Notes: generated by a model not told the origin, from the letters alone. A DNA stretch of 64,000 nt from Pseudomonas sp. efr-133-TYG-5 (GCF_030209175.1 NZ_JARVSM010000001.1:2480001-2544000); one strand, 5' to 3'; shown: positions 48,289-59,632, counted from the stretch's first letter. Numbers and translations: made by a program.

Positions 48289-49887
48289 ATGCGCCATACC
48301 TTGATTTTTTCCGCATTGCTGGGCGCCGGCCTGTTGGCCGCATCGTCCGCCAGCTACGCCGCCGGCAACAGCCTGGTGTTCTGCTCCGAAGGCAGCCCGG
48401 CGGGCTTCGATACCGCGCAATACACCACGGCGACCGACAACGATGCCGCCGAGCCGCTGTACAACCGGCTGGTGGAATTCGAAAAAGGCGCGACCAGTGT
48501 CGTACCGGGTCTGGCAACCAGTTGGGATATTTCCGAGGATGGCCTCACGTACACCTTTCACCTGCGTGAAGGGGTGAAATTTCATACAACGCCGTACTTC
48601 AAGCCTACGCGCGACTTCAACGCCGACGACGTGCTGTTCACGTTTAACCGCATGCTCGATGCGCAACAGCCCTTCCGTAAGGCCTACCCGACCGAATTTC
48701 CGTATTTCAACGGGATGAGCCTGAACAAGAACATTGCCAAGGTCGAAAAGACCGGGCCGCTGACCGTGGTCATGACGCTCAACAGCGTCGACGCCGCGTT
48801 CATCCAGAACCTCGCCATGAGCTTCGCCGCCATCCTGTCCGCCGAGTACGCCGACCAGCTGCTGGCCGAAGGCAAGCCCAGCGACATCAATCAGAAACCG
48901 ATCGGCACCGGGCCGTTCGTGTTCAAGAGCTACCAGAAAGACTCGAACATTCGCTACACCGGCAACCCGCATTACTGGGACCCGAGCCGGGTCAAGCTGA
49001 AGAACCTGATTTTCGCCATCAACACCGACGCCTCGGTGCGGGTGCAGAAGCTCAAGGCCAACGAGTGCCAGGTCACCCTGCACCCACGTCCGGCCGATGT
49101 CGACGCACTGAAGTCCGATCCGAAACTGCAGCTGATCTCCAAGCCGGGGTTCAACCTCGGCTACATCGCCTACAACGTCCGTCACAAACCGTTCGACCAG
49201 CTCGAAGTGCGCCAGGCGCTGGACATGGCGGTGAACAAACAAGGCATTCTCAACGCCGTCTACCAAGGGGCCGGGCAACTGGCGGTCAACGCCATGCCGC
49301 CGACCCAGTGGTCCTACGACGAGAGCATCAAGGACGCCGCCTACAACCCGGAAAAGGCCCGCGAGCTGCTCAAGGCTGCCGGCGTCAAGGAAGGCACCGA
49401 GATCACCCTGTGGGCGATGCCGGTGCAGCGCCCGTACAACCCCAACGCCAAACTGATGGCCGAAATGCTGCAGGCCGACTGGGCCAAGATCGGCCTGAAA
49501 GTGAAAATCGTCAGCTACGAATGGGGCGAGTACATCAAGCGCACCAAGAACGGCGAGCACGACATCAGCCTGATCGGCTGGACCGGTGACAACGGTGATC
49601 CGGACAACTGGCTCGGCACGCTGTACAGCTGCGACGCCATTGGCGGCAACAACTACTCCATGTGGTGCGACCCAGCTTACGACAAGCTGATCAAGCAGGC
49701 CAAGGTCGTCACCGACCGCGACCAGCGCACCGCGCTCTACCAACAGGCCCAGCAGTTGCTCAAGCAGCAAGTGCCGATCACGCCTGTCGCCCACTCGACG
49801 GTCAACCAGCCGCTGAGCGCCAGGGTCGAAGGGTTCAAGGTGAGCCCCTTCGGCCGCAACGTATTCTCGGGTGTCAGCATCGATTAA
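48289..49887 (+). CDS. dppA3: Dipeptide/oligopeptide ABC transporter substrate-binding protein 3
   Basis: A 532-aa SBP-family-5 protein with signal MRHTLIFSALLGAGLLAASS cleaved at SYAA. AGAGGG precedes the ATG. It shares the family motifs and is most like paralogue 2 in the middle and C-terminal parts (TLWAMPVQRPYNPNAKLMAE). It is followed by 177 bases leading to the porin gene. Confidence 0.9.
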   Translation: MRHTLIFSALLGAGLLAASSASYAAGNSLVFCSEGSPAGFDTAQYTTATDNDAAEPLYNRLVEFEKGATSVVPGLATSWDISEDGLTYTFHLREGVKFHTTPYFKPTRDFNADDVLFTFNRMLDAQQPFRKAYPTEFPYFNGMSLNKNIAKVEKTGPLTVVMTLNSVDAAFIQNLAMSFAAILSAEYADQLLAEGKPSDINQKPIGTGPFVFKSYQKDSNIRYTGNPHYWDPSRVKLKNLIFAINTDASVRVQKLKANECQVTLHPRPADVDALKSDPKLQLISKPGFNLGYIAYNVRHKPFDQLEVRQALDMAVNKQGILNAVYQGAGQLAVNAMPPTQWSYDESIKDAAYNPEKARELLKAAGVKEGTEITLWAMPVQRPYNPNAKLMAEMLQADWAKIGLKVKIVSYEWGEYIKRTKNGEHDISLIGWTGDNGDPDNWLGTLYSCDAIGGNNYSMWCDPAYDKLIKQAKVVTDRDQRTALYQQAQQLLKQQVPITPVAHSTVNQPLSARVEGFKVSPFGRNVFSGVSID

Positions 49888-49971
49888 CCCAACCGATTAG
49901 CCGCAACGCTGAGGGGAGCTGTCTATCCCCTCACGCAAGCGCTTTGCCGAAATTCGCCAAACCGGCATTTT

Positions 49972-49983
49972 GCAAACGTTTGC
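49972..49983. promoter_or_regulatory. LacI-type palindrome upstream of the porin gene
   Basis: GCAAACGTTTGC is a perfect 12-bp palindrome with the central CG of LacI/PurR-family operators. It lies in the 177-base gap before opdP, 81 bases from its ATG. The cognate regulator, if any, is not in the window. Confidence 0.4.
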
Positions 49984-50064
49984 GATGTGTGAATGAGTTC
50001 TAAACCAAATAGCCGGACGACCAAAAAAAGACCGGTATAAAAAGAAAGTAAAGGAGCTTCACCC

Positions 50065-51486
50065 ATGAAACTGAGCAGCACCGCGATACTGGCCCTGGCC
50101 ATTAGCAGCATCACCGCGACCGCCTACGCTGAGAACGCCAGCCAGGAATTCGTCCCGACCACTCTGGCCGGCAGCAGCGCCCAAAGCGAGGCCAAAGGCT
50201 TTATCGATGGACAAAGCCTGGGCGGCACCACGCGTAACTGGTACGCCAACGAACTGAAGCGTCGCGACGACCGTTTCAGCTACGTGAAAAACAGCGACAA
50301 GAACACCTCGCCAGTGGTCAAGACACCGACCCCGCGTCGGATCAACTGGGTTCAGGGCACCATCGTCAACTACACCTCGGGCTTCACCCAGGGCACCGTT
50401 GGCGTCAGCACTGAAGTCGCCGCCTACAACGCCATCGTGCTCGACCGCGACCGCAAGGACATCGCCGGCGGCTCCAACCGTACCCTGGCGCACTCCGACG
50501 GCGACGCCGTCGACCAGTGGAGCAAACTGGGCCTGGCCAACGTCAAGTTCCGCGTGTCGAACACCACCCTGACCGCCGGCCGCCAGAACTTCAGCACGCC
50601 GATCGTCGATGTCATCGGCAACCGTCCGCTGCCTTCGAGCTTCGAAGGGATCAGCCTGCACAGTGAAGAATTCAACAACCTGTCGTTCGACCTGGCCGGT
50701 TTCGACCGCGTTTCGCCACGTACCGAACAGAGCCTGTCGAAGTTCCGCTCCGAGTACTCGGCCACAGGCGTGGAGACCGACAAGGTCTACACCGCCGGCG
50801 TCAACTACCAGCCGCTCAAGAGCCTGAAAACCAGCCTCTACGTCGCCAACGTCGAAGACTTCTGGAACCAGTACTACTTCGGCGGCACCCACGAACTGGG
50901 TGACAGCCAGGTCCTGAGCCTGACCACCGGCCTGAACTATTACAAGACCGTCGACGAAGGCAAGAAGTTGATGGGCAACATCGACAACGATACCTACTCG
51001 CTGTCGTTCGGCCTGACCCACCAGGCGCACAGCCTGACCTTCTCCTACCAGCAAGTGAACGGTAACGAGTACTTCGACTACCTGCACGAAACCAACGGCA
51101 TCTACCTGGCCAACTCCCTGCTGTCGGACTTCAACGGTCCGAACGAGAAGTCCTTCCAGATCGCCTACGGCATCAACATGGCCGAGTACGGCGTGCCGGG
51201 CCTGAAGTTCAACATCTACCAGGCCCGCGGCTGGGGCATCGACGGTACTCACTACACCGGCACGGCCTACACCGATCCGGGCGCCAAGCGCGGCGACCTG
51301 AGCCTGATGGACGGCGAAAGCCACTACGAATACGGCGTGGGCGCGTCCTACGCGGTCCAGAGCGGCCCGCTCAAGGCCACCGCCATTCGCGCGACCTACA
51401 CCACTCACCGTGCGAGCGAGCACCAGGCTGACGGCAACATCAACGAGTTCCGCCTGGTCACCACCATCCCGTTCAACATCCTGTAA
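50065..51486 (+). CDS. opdP: OprD-family porin OpdP (dipeptide porin)
   Basis: A 473-aa outer-membrane porin. Signal peptide to TAYAE (residues ~1-21). OprD features are FIDGQSLGGTTRNWYANE near the N-terminus, alternating beta-strands and a C-terminal strand ending TTIPFNIL. OpdP of P. aeruginosa takes up glycine-glutamate dipeptides and carbapenems. Context inside the dpp locus makes dipeptide permeation very likely. The ribosome site AAAGGAG lies 8 bases upstream. Confidence 0.9.
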   Translation: MKLSSTAILALAISSITATAYAENASQEFVPTTLAGSSAQSEAKGFIDGQSLGGTTRNWYANELKRRDDRFSYVKNSDKNTSPVVKTPTPRRINWVQGTIVNYTSGFTQGTVGVSTEVAAYNAIVLDRDRKDIAGGSNRTLAHSDGDAVDQWSKLGLANVKFRVSNTTLTAGRQNFSTPIVDVIGNRPLPSSFEGISLHSEEFNNLSFDLAGFDRVSPRTEQSLSKFRSEYSATGVETDKVYTAGVNYQPLKSLKTSLYVANVEDFWNQYYFGGTHELGDSQVLSLTTGLNYYKTVDEGKKLMGNIDNDTYSLSFGLTHQAHSLTFSYQQVNGNEYFDYLHETNGIYLANSLLSDFNGPNEKSFQIAYGINMAEYGVPGLKFNIYQARGWGIDGTHYTGTAYTDPGAKRGDLSLMDGESHYEYGVGASYAVQSGPLKATAIRATYTTHRASEHQADGNINEFRLVTTIPFNIL

Positions 51487-51492
51487 TAACGC

Positions 51493-51525
51493 CGGCCGAC
51501 GGCTGACTCAGTGACGAGTCGGCCG
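51493..51525 (+). terminator. Stem-loop after opdP
   Basis: CGGCCGAC pairs with GTCGGCCG around a 17-base loop with a short inner stem, followed by TTCGGCTGTTTGTCTT. The T run is broken, so read-through into dppA4-BCDF is likely. Confidence 0.5.
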
Positions 51526-51564
51526 TTCGGCTGTTTGTCTTCAACCGATTGCAGAGGGTTCTTG

Positions 51565-53160
51565 ATGAAAATGCTTCCCCTACGTGCGGCCGTGGCTGCC
51601 GCGTTGCTGAGTGCCGCCATCGGCGTCTCGGCCAAACCCTTGGTGGTCTGCACCGAAGCCAGTCCGGAAGGCTTCGATATCACCCAGTACACGACTGCAG
51701 TCACAGCCGATGCGACGGCTGAAACGGTCTTCAACCGTCTGGCGGACTTCAAGCCCGGCACCACCGAGGTGGTACCGGCACTGGCCGAATCCTGGGACAT
51801 CAGCGACGACGGCCTGACCTACACGTTCCACCTGCGCAAGGGCGTCAAGTTTCACACCACCGAATACTTCAAGCCGACCCGCGACATGAACGCCGACGAC
51901 GTGGTCTGGAGCTTCCAGCGTCAGCTGGACCCGAATCACCCGTGGCACAAGCTGTCGAGCGTGGGCTTCCCGTACTTTGAAAGCATGGGCTTCAAGGAAC
52001 TGCTCAAGAGCGTCGAGAAAGTCGACGACAACACGGTCAAGTTCACCCTGACCCGTCGCGAAGCGCCGTTCCTGGCCGACATCGCCATGGCGTTCTCCTC
52101 GATCTACTCGGCCGAGTACGCCGACCAGTTGCTCAAGGCCGGCAAGACCGGCGACCTCAACAACAAACCGGTCGGCACCGGCCCGTTCGTCTTCCAGCGC
52201 TACGCCAAGGATGCCCAGGTGCGCTTCAAGGCCAACCCGGACTACTTCCGTGGCAAGCCGCCGGCCGACGCGCTGATCCTGGCCATCACCATCGACAACA
52301 ACGTGCGCCTGCAGAAGCTCAAGGCCAACGAATGCCAAGTGGCGCTGTATCCGAAACCGGATGACATCCCGAGCATCAAGAAAGACAGCAAGCTGAAGGT
52401 CGACGAGCTGGATGCGATGACCGTCTCGTACGTCGCCATGAACACCCAGCACAAGTACCTCAGCGATGTCCGCGTGCGCAAGGCGATCGACATCGCCTTC
52501 GACAAGGAAGCCTACGTCAACGCCTTGTTCGGCGCGGGCAACGCCAGTGTCGCGGTCAACCCGTACCCGGCCACCCTGCTGGGCTACAACCACACGCTGA
52601 AAAACCCGCCCCGCGACCTCGACAAGGCACGTGCGCTGCTCAAGGAAGCCGGAGTGCCGGAAGGTACCGTGTTCACCCTGTTCACCCGCAACGGCGGCGG
52701 CCCGACCAACCCCAACCCGATGCTCGGCGCGCAGATGATGCAGGCCGACCTGGCGAAAGTCGGGATCAAGATCGACATCCGCGTGATGGAATGGGGCGAG
52801 ATGCTCAAGCGCGCCAAGGCCGGCGAACACGATATGGTGTCGGCCGGATGGGCGGGCGACAACGGCGACCCGGATAACTTCCTGACGCCTATGCTCAGTT
52901 GCGAGGCCGCCAGGAACGGCGAAAACTACGCGCGCTGGTGCAACGAGAAATTCCAGGCGCTGCTCGACGAAGCACGGGCTAAAGTAGATCCGGCCGAACG
53001 CGCCAGGCTCTACGAGCAGGCTCAGGTGCTGTTTAATCAGGACCAACCGTGGATCACCATGGCCCACACCCGCATGTTCACCGCAATGCGCAACAACGTA
53101 GAGGGTTATTACATCAGCCCTCTGACCACCAATAACTTCGCCACCACCCAGGTGAAGTAG
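51565..53160 (+). CDS. dppA4: Dipeptide ABC transporter substrate-binding protein 4
   Basis: A 531-aa SBP-family-5 protein, signal MKMLPLRAAVAAALLSAAIG cleaved at VSAK. It is clearly more divergent than paralogues 1-3 (KPLVVCTEASPEGFDITQYT; FTLFTRNGGGPTNPNPMLGA) and lies next to the permease, so it may be the ancestral DppA. The ATG at 51565 has AGAGGG upstream; eighteen extra codons upstream fall in the opdP stem-loop. Confidence 0.9.
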   Translation: MKMLPLRAAVAAALLSAAIGVSAKPLVVCTEASPEGFDITQYTTAVTADATAETVFNRLADFKPGTTEVVPALAESWDISDDGLTYTFHLRKGVKFHTTEYFKPTRDMNADDVVWSFQRQLDPNHPWHKLSSVGFPYFESMGFKELLKSVEKVDDNTVKFTLTRREAPFLADIAMAFSSIYSAEYADQLLKAGKTGDLNNKPVGTGPFVFQRYAKDAQVRFKANPDYFRGKPPADALILAITIDNNVRLQKLKANECQVALYPKPDDIPSIKKDSKLKVDELDAMTVSYVAMNTQHKYLSDVRVRKAIDIAFDKEAYVNALFGAGNASVAVNPYPATLLGYNHTLKNPPRDLDKARALLKEAGVPEGTVFTLFTRNGGGPTNPNPMLGAQMMQADLAKVGIKIDIRVMEWGEMLKRAKAGEHDMVSAGWAGDNGDPDNFLTPMLSCEAARNGENYARWCNEKFQALLDEARAKVDPAERARLYEQAQVLFNQDQPWITMAHTRMFTAMRNNVEGYYISPLTTNNFATTQVK

Positions 53161-53233
53161 ATAAGAAACTCCCGGCCTTCCTGACCCCAGGCAGGCCGGG
53201 CACGCCTAACCGGCTGATGAGGTACCACACAAG

Positions 53234-54244
53234 ATGTTTAGTTTTATTGCCCGCCGACTGGGGTTGTTGATCCCCACGTTTTTCGGCATCACCTTGCTGA
53301 CCTTCGCGTTGATTCGCATGATTCCCGGCGACCCCGTGGAAGTGATGATGGGCGAACGCCGGGTCGACCCCGAAATGCACGCTCAGGCAATGGAACGCCT
53401 AGGTCTGAACAAGCCGCTGTATGCCCAGTACCTGGACTACATCGGCAAACTGGCCCACGGCGACCTCGGCGAATCCCTGCGGACTCGCGAGAGCGTCTGG
53501 ACCGAGTTCACCTCCCTCTTCCCGGCGACCCTGGAACTGTCCATGGCCGCCCTGCTGTTCGCCGGCATCCTCGGCCTGCTGGCCGGGGTGATCGCGGCAC
53601 TCAAGCGAGGATCCCTGTTCGACCATGGGGTGATGGGTATCTCCCTGGCGGGGTACTCGATGCCGATCTTTTGGTGGGGCCTGATACTGATCATGTTCTT
53701 CTCGGTGAGCCTGGGCTGGACGCCGGTATCCGGGCGGATCGACCTGCTCTACGACATCGAGCCGCGCACCGGCTTCATGCTGATCGACACGCTGCTGGCC
53801 GATGACGTCGGCGCGTTCCTCGACGCCCTGCATCACCTGATCCTGCCGGCCATCGTGCTCGGCACCATTCCGCTGGCGGTGATCGCGCGGATGACCCGTT
53901 CGTCGATGCTCGAAGTGCTGCGTGAAGACTACATCCGCACTGCCAAGGCCAAGGGCCTGTCGCCGTCGCGCGTGGTGTTCGTGCATGGCCTGCGCAACGC
54001 GCTGATTCCGGTGCTGACCGTGGTCGGCCTGCAAGTCGGCACCCTGCTGGCCGGTGCGGTCCTGACCGAAACCATCTTCTCCTGGCCGGGCATCGGCAAG
54101 TGGCTGATCGAAGCCATCGGCGCCCGCGACTACCCGGTCGTACAAAACGGCATCCTGTTAATCGCCTGCCTGGTGATTCTGGTCAACTTCGTGGTGGACA
54201 TCCTCTACGGCTTTGCCAACCCACGCATCCGTCATCAGCGCTGA
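53234..54244 (+). CDS. dppB: Dipeptide ABC transporter permease DppB
   Basis: A 336-aa inner-membrane permease with six transmembrane segments. It begins MFSFIARRLGLLIPTFFGIT, typical of DppB/OppB. The EAA loop is near SSMLEVLREDYIRTAKAKGL. The periplasmic loop between TM1 and TM2 is long, as usual for this type. dppC follows after 11 bases. Confidence 0.94.
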   Translation: MFSFIARRLGLLIPTFFGITLLTFALIRMIPGDPVEVMMGERRVDPEMHAQAMERLGLNKPLYAQYLDYIGKLAHGDLGESLRTRESVWTEFTSLFPATLELSMAALLFAGILGLLAGVIAALKRGSLFDHGVMGISLAGYSMPIFWWGLILIMFFSVSLGWTPVSGRIDLLYDIEPRTGFMLIDTLLADDVGAFLDALHHLILPAIVLGTIPLAVIARMTRSSMLEVLREDYIRTAKAKGLSPSRVVFVHGLRNALIPVLTVVGLQVGTLLAGAVLTETIFSWPGIGKWLIEAIGARDYPVVQNGILLIACLVILVNFVVDILYGFANPRIRHQR

Positions 54245-54255
54245 GGTCAATACCC

Positions 54256-55182
54256 ATGAGCACTCCAACATCCTCAGTAGTCAACGCCACGTCCGCCGTG
54301 GATCAAAGCCTGCTGTACCCGTCGCCGTACAAAGAGTTCTGGCAAGCCTTCTCGAAGAACAAGGGCGCCGTCGCCGGCCTGCTGTTCATGCTGCTGGTGA
54401 TCTTCTGCGCGATCTTCGCGCCGTGGGTCGCCCCGCATAGCCCGAGCGAGCAATACCGTGACTTCCTGCTGACGCCGCCGGCGTGGCTGGAAGGCGGGCA
54501 GATGCAATTCCTGCTCGGCACCGATGAGCTGGGTCGCGACCTGCTGTCGCGACTGATCCAGGGCTCGCGCCTGTCGCTGCTGATCGGCCTGTCGTCGGTG
54601 GTGATGTCGCTGATCCCGGGCATTCTGCTGGGCCTGTTCGCCGGTTTCTTCCCGAAAGTCGTCGGCCCGACCATCATGCGTCTGATGGACATCATGCTGG
54701 CCCTGCCGTCGCTGCTGCTGGCCGTGGCGATCGTCGCCATCCTCGGCCCTGGCCTGATCAACACCGTGATCGCCATTGCCGTGGTATCGCTGCCATCCTA
54801 CGTGCGCCTGACCCGGGCTGCCGTGATGGGCGAGCTGAACCGCGACTACGTGACCGCCGCGCGCCTGGCCGGTGCCGGCCTGCCGCGCCTGATGTTCATC
54901 ACCGTGCTGCCCAACTGCATGGCGCCGCTGATCGTGCAGGCGACCCTGAGCTTCTCCTCGGCGATCCTCGACGCCGCCGCCCTGGGCTTCCTCGGCCTCG
55001 GCGTCCAGCCGCCAACCCCTGAGTGGGGCACCATGCTGGCCTCGGCCCGCGACTACATCGAACGCGCCTGGTGGGTGGTGAGCCTGCCTGGCCTGACCAT
55101 TTTGCTCAGCGTGCTGGCAATCAACCTGATGGGCGACGGCCTGCGCGATGCGCTGGACCCGAAACTCAAGAACGCCGCCTGA
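54256..55182 (+). CDS. dppC: Dipeptide ABC transporter permease DppC
   Basis: A 308-aa permease partner of DppB. It has an N-terminal OppC-type segment (ALLYPSPY-like [16 protein letters not shown], then [20 protein letters not shown]) and the EAA loop [20 protein letters not shown]. The start at 54256 is preceded by GAGG; the longer upstream frame overlaps dppB. dppD begins ten bases after the stop. Confidence 0.94.
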   Translation: MSTPTSSVVNATSAVDQSLLYPSPYKEFWQAFSKNKGAVAGLLFMLLVIFCAIFAPWVAPHSPSEQYRDFLLTPPAWLEGGQMQFLLGTDELGRDLLSRLIQGSRLSLLIGLSSVVMSLIPGILLGLFAGFFPKVVGPTIMRLMDIMLALPSLLLAVAIVAILGPGLINTVIAIAVVSLPSYVRLTRAAVMGELNRDYVTAARLAGAGLPRLMFITVLPNCMAPLIVQATLSFSSAILDAAALGFLGLGVQPPTPEWGTMLASARDYIERAWWVVSLPGLTILLSVLAINLMGDGLRDALDPKLKNAA

Positions 55183-55192
55183 GGAGATTCCC

Positions 55193-56160
55193 ATGTCACT
55201 GCTAGAAATCAAGAATCTCAACGTTCGTTTCGGCGACAAGACCGCCGTGCCGGTGGTCGACGGTCTCGACCTGAAAGTCGACAAAGGCGAAGTCCTGGCC
55301 ATCGTCGGCGAGTCCGGTTCGGGCAAATCGGTGACCATGATGGCGCTGATGGGCCTGATCGAGCACCCGGGGATCGTCACCGCCGACGCCCTGAGCTTCG
55401 ATGGCAAGAACATGCTCAAGCTGAGCAACCGCCAGCGCCGGCAGATCGTCGGCAAAGACCTGGCGATGGTCTTCCAGGACCCGATGACCGCGCTCAACCC
55501 GAGCTACACGGTCGGTTTCCAGATCGAAGAAGTGCTGCGCCTGCACCTGAAAATGTCCGGCAAGCAAGCGCGCAAACGCGCCATCGAGCTGCTGGAAAAA
55601 GTCGAAATCCCGGGCGCCGCCAGCCGTATGGACGCCTACCCGCATCAACTCTCCGGCGGTATGAGCCAGCGCGTTGCGATTGCCATGGCGATTGCCGGCG
55701 AGCCGAAACTGCTGATCGCCGACGAACCGACCACGGCGCTGGACGTAACGATCCAGGCGCAGATCATGGACCTGCTGCTGGCGTTGCAGAAAGAGCAGAA
55801 CATGGGCCTGGTGCTGATCACCCACGACCTCGCCGTCGTCGCCGAAACCGCCCAGCGCGTGTGCGTGATGTACGCCGGCCAGGCGGTTGAAGTCGGCCAG
55901 GTGCCGCAACTGTTCGACATCCCCGCGCATCCGTACAGCGAAGCGCTGCTCAAGGCGATCCCCGAGCACAGTCTGGGCGCCGAGCGCCTGGCAACGCTGC
56001 CCGGCATCGTTCCGGGGCGCTACGACCGGCCGCAGGGTTGCCTGCTGTCGCCGCGCTGCCCGTATGTGCAGGACAACTGCCGCGCGCAGCGTCCGAGCCT
56101 TGACCCGAAAAGCAACAGCCTCGCCCGCTGCTTCTACCCGCTGAACCAGGAGGTGGCGTA

Positions 56161-56161
<1 letters not shown>
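55193..56161 (+). CDS. dppD: Dipeptide ABC transporter ATPase DppD
   Basis: A 322-aa ATPase with Walker A GESGSGKS, signature [14 protein letters not shown], Walker [13 protein letters not shown] and the C-terminal oligopeptide-type Fe-S-like cysteine segment ([20 protein letters not shown]). The start MSLLEIKN has GAGGAG upstream. Its stop overlaps the start of dppF (TAATG). Confidence 0.95.
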
Positions 56162-57140
<979 letters not shown>

Positions 57141-57141
<1 letters not shown>

Positions 57142-57175
57142 AAAAACCCGCCCTGTTGCCGGGGCGGGTTGTTGT
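57141..57175 (+). terminator. Terminator 1 after dppF
   Basis: AACCCGCC pairs with GGCGGGTT around CTGTTGCCGG, with an A run upstream and TTGTTGTG downstream, directly after the dppF stop. Confidence 0.8.
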
Positions 57176-57185
57176 GAGTTGACCC

Positions 57186-57237
57186 AACCCCTTCCACCTC
57201 GATTGCGCATCAGTCGAGGCAGAAGGGGTTTTCTTTT
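57186..57237 (+). terminator. Terminator 2 after dppF
   Basis: AACCCCTTC pairs with GAAGGGGTT, and inside it CCTCGA pairs with TCGAGG, followed by TTCTTTT. It is a second, larger stem-loop 11 bases after the first, just before the end of the convergent 87-aa gene. Confidence 0.7.
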
Positions 57238-57246
57238 GCCGGCGAT

Positions 57247-57510
57247 CTACGTCTGGCTGTCGCCTTCGTCGTCCGGATCGTCGGTGTCCGGTTCGTCGGT
57301 GGTCGAGTCATCATCGTTGGCGCTACCGCCCTGATCCTGATCGCCCGGCTCGGACTCGGACTTGGCCAGCATCAGCGCGCTGTGCCCCACCTGCCCGCTG
57401 GAGGCCTGGGTATCGTGATCCTCGCACTCGGCCCAGGCCGTCGCGGTGCCGAGGGACAGCATCACCATCACTTTCAACAACAGCAACATCCGTAGCAACC
57501 TGTTCTTCAT
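57247..57510 (-). CDS. Small secreted protein with acidic tail, hypothetical
   Basis: An 87-aa protein: a signal peptide MKNRLLRMLLLLKVMVMLSL ending TAWA (after residue ~27), then a short mature part whose last ~40 residues are Asp/Glu/Gly/Ser (DDDSTTDEPDTDDPDDEGDS). The ATG at 57510 has AAGGA nine to ten bases upstream; ten extra codons are possible. No domain recognised. The acidic tail could bind cations. Confidence 0.6.
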   Translation of the reverse strand: MKNRLLRMLLLLKVMVMLSLGTATAWAECEDHDTQASSGQVGHSALMLAKSESEPGDQDQGGSANDDDSTTDEPDTDDPDDEGDSQT

Positions 57511-57671
57511 AGCGATTGCATCCTTCTGCAGATGAAACACAAATGCCTGACTGGCGCTCAGTCAAATCTAGTTGCGATCAGCCGGGCTCACCAGTTAGGA
57601 CGCTGACGGCGTCCGCTAATTGCCACGAAAGTACAGAATGGTTGGCGATAACGGTTATGCCGAAAAAGCTC

Positions 57672-57706
57672 AAAAAAAAACGAAGCCGAAGCTTCGTTTT
57701 TTTTAT
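57672..57706 (-). terminator. Intrinsic terminator after prfC
   Basis: On the minus strand AACGAAGC pairs with GCTTCGTT around a CGAA-type loop, followed by eight or more T. The A-rich other flank makes it symmetrical. Confidence 0.9.
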
Positions 57707-57716
57707 TGCGCGGGAA

Positions 57717-59300
57717 TCAGTGATGCTCGCGGGTCGCACGGAATTTCACGTCCGGCCAGCGCTCTTCCATCAGCGCCAGGTTGACCCGGGTCGGCGCGAG
57801 GTAGGTCAGGTGACCGCCGCCGTCCAGCGCGAGGTTTTCCACCGCCTTGTTGGAGAATTCCTCAAGCTTCTTGTTGTCGCTGCATTCGATCCAGCGCGCG
57901 GAGTACACGGTGATCGGCTCGTACGAGCACTCGACCTTGTATTCCTCTTTGAGGCGGCTGGCGACCACATCGAACTGCAGCACACCGACGGCGCCGAGGA
58001 TGATGTCGTTGCTGCGTTCGGGGAAGAACACCTGGGTCGCGCCTTCTTCGGCGAGCTGTTGCAGGCCCTGGCGCAGTTGCTTGGATTTCAGCGGGTCGCG
58101 CAGACGCACACGGCGGAACAGCTCCGGGGCGAAGTGCGGGATGCCGGTGAAACCGAGGGTTTCGCCTTCACTGAAGGTGTCGCCGATCTGGATCGTGCCG
58201 TGGTTGTGCAGACCGATGATGTCGCCGGCGTAGGCCTCTTCCAGTTGCTCGCGCTCGGAAGAGAAGAAGGTCAGGGCGTCGCCGATGCGCACGTCCTTGC
58301 CAGTCCGCACGTGGCGCATCTTCATGCCTTTCTCGTACTTGCCGGAGCAGATACGCATGAAGGCGATGCGGTCGCGGTGTTTCGGGTCCATGTTTGCCTG
58401 GATCTTGAAGATGAAGCCGGAGAACTTCTCTTCCACCGGCTCCACGGTACGCTCGTTGGCCACCCGTGGCAGCGGACGCGGGGCCCAGTCGACTACGGCG
58501 TCGAGGACGTGATCGACCCCGAAGTTGCCCAGCGCGGTACCGAAGAACACCGGGGTCAGCTGACCGTCGATGAACTCCTGCTGGTTGAACTCGTGGCAGG
58601 CGCCCTGCACCAGCTCAAGCTGTTCGAGGAAACGCTCGTACTCATCGCCCAGGTGCGCGCGCGCCTCGTCGGAGTCGAGTTTTTCGATGATCTTGGTTTC
58701 GGTGCGTTCGTGACCGTGACCGGCGGTGTAGACAATGATGTAGTCGTCGGCCAGGTGGTACACACCCTTGAAGTCGCGGTAGCAACCGATCGGCCAGGTG
58801 ATCGGCGCGGCCTTGATCTTCAGCACCGCCTCGATCTCGTCGAGCAGTTCGATCGGGTCGCGGATGTCACGGTCGAGTTTGTTGATGAAGCTGACGATCG
58901 GCGTGTCACGCAGACGGCAGACGTCCATCAGGGCGATGGTCCGTGGTTCTACACCCTTACCGCCGTCGAGCACCATCAGCGCCGAGTCCACCGCGGTCAG
59001 GGTGCGGTAGGTGTCTTCGGAGAAGTCTTCGTGACCCGGAGTGTCGAGCAGGTTGATCATGTGTTCGCGATACGGGAACTGCATGACCGACGTGGTAATG
59101 GAAATACCCCGCTGCTTCTCCATCTCCATCCAGTCGGATGTCGCATGGCGATCGGATTTACGGGATTTCACCGTACCGGCCACCGCAATCGCCTTGCCCA
59201 TCAACAGGAGCTTTTCGGTGATCGTGGTTTTACCGGCATCGGGGTGGGAAATAATGGCGAAAGTGCGGCGTTTCGCGACTTCGGCGGCCTGGTTGGTCAT
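57717..59300 (-). CDS. prfC: Peptide chain release factor 3
   Basis: A 527-aa translational GTPase. G1 is SHPDAGKTT (18-26); G3 is [14 protein letters not shown]4 [13 protein letters not shown]-like domains II and III follow. RF3 recycles RF1/RF2 after peptide release. It is transcribed alone from the divergent region shared with the osmoprotectant transporter. Confidence 0.97.
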   Translation of the reverse strand: MTNQAAEVAKRRTFAIISHPDAGKTTITEKLLLMGKAIAVAGTVKSRKSDRHATSDWMEMEKQRGISITTSVMQFPYREHMINLLDTPGHEDFSEDTYRTLTAVDSALMVLDGGKGVEPRTIALMDVCRLRDTPIVSFINKLDRDIRDPIELLDEIEAVLKIKAAPITWPIGCYRDFKGVYHLADDYIIVYTAGHGHERTETKIIEKLDSDEARAHLGDEYERFLEQLELVQGACHEFNQQEFIDGQLTPVFFGTALGNFGVDHVLDAVVDWAPRPLPRVANERTVEPVEEKFSGFIFKIQANMDPKHRDRIAFMRICSGKYEKGMKMRHVRTGKDVRIGDALTFFSSEREQLEEAYAGDIIGLHNHGTIQIGDTFSEGETLGFTGIPHFAPELFRRVRLRDPLKSKQLRQGLQQLAEEGATQVFFPERSNDIILGAVGVLQFDVVASRLKEEYKVECSYEPITVYSARWIECSDNKKLEEFSNKAVENLALDGGGHLTYLAPTRVNLALMEERWPDVKFRATREHH

Positions 59301-59632
59301 GGGAAATCGCCTGGCGGTGATTCAAAAAAGGGCCGCGATTATAGCCCAACTCGAGGCAATAACCGAACCGTTGAGCACATTAAGGGTGGCCAACTGCTGC
59401 CGCAGATGGGAACCTTTTAAAGCCCGGAGACGTCCATCCCCTGTCACGCTATTTCGTCAGGGGCTGAAAAATCAGCAAGTTAGCCTGACGAGGCTGCGCT
59501 CATGGCTCGCTTTCAGACCGCTTGTTGCCGGTGCTGAGGGAGCTGCTTCTCGCGAACGCTCATTCCCGGCAGCCAAGGCTTGGCATGCCACTCGGGACAG
59601 CGTGCGCCGACTACAAGAAAAGGAGTCCGCCT
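59301..59632. other. 332-base divergent intergenic region, prfC / osmoprotectant transporter
   Basis: No credible ORF, repeat or RNA gene is seen. The region must hold promoters for prfC (minus) and the transporter operon (plus). A weak inverted sequence CCTGTCACG…CGTCAGG lies near 59440-59463. The 59522 ORF start upstream of the GTG is not credible. Confidence 0.6.
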
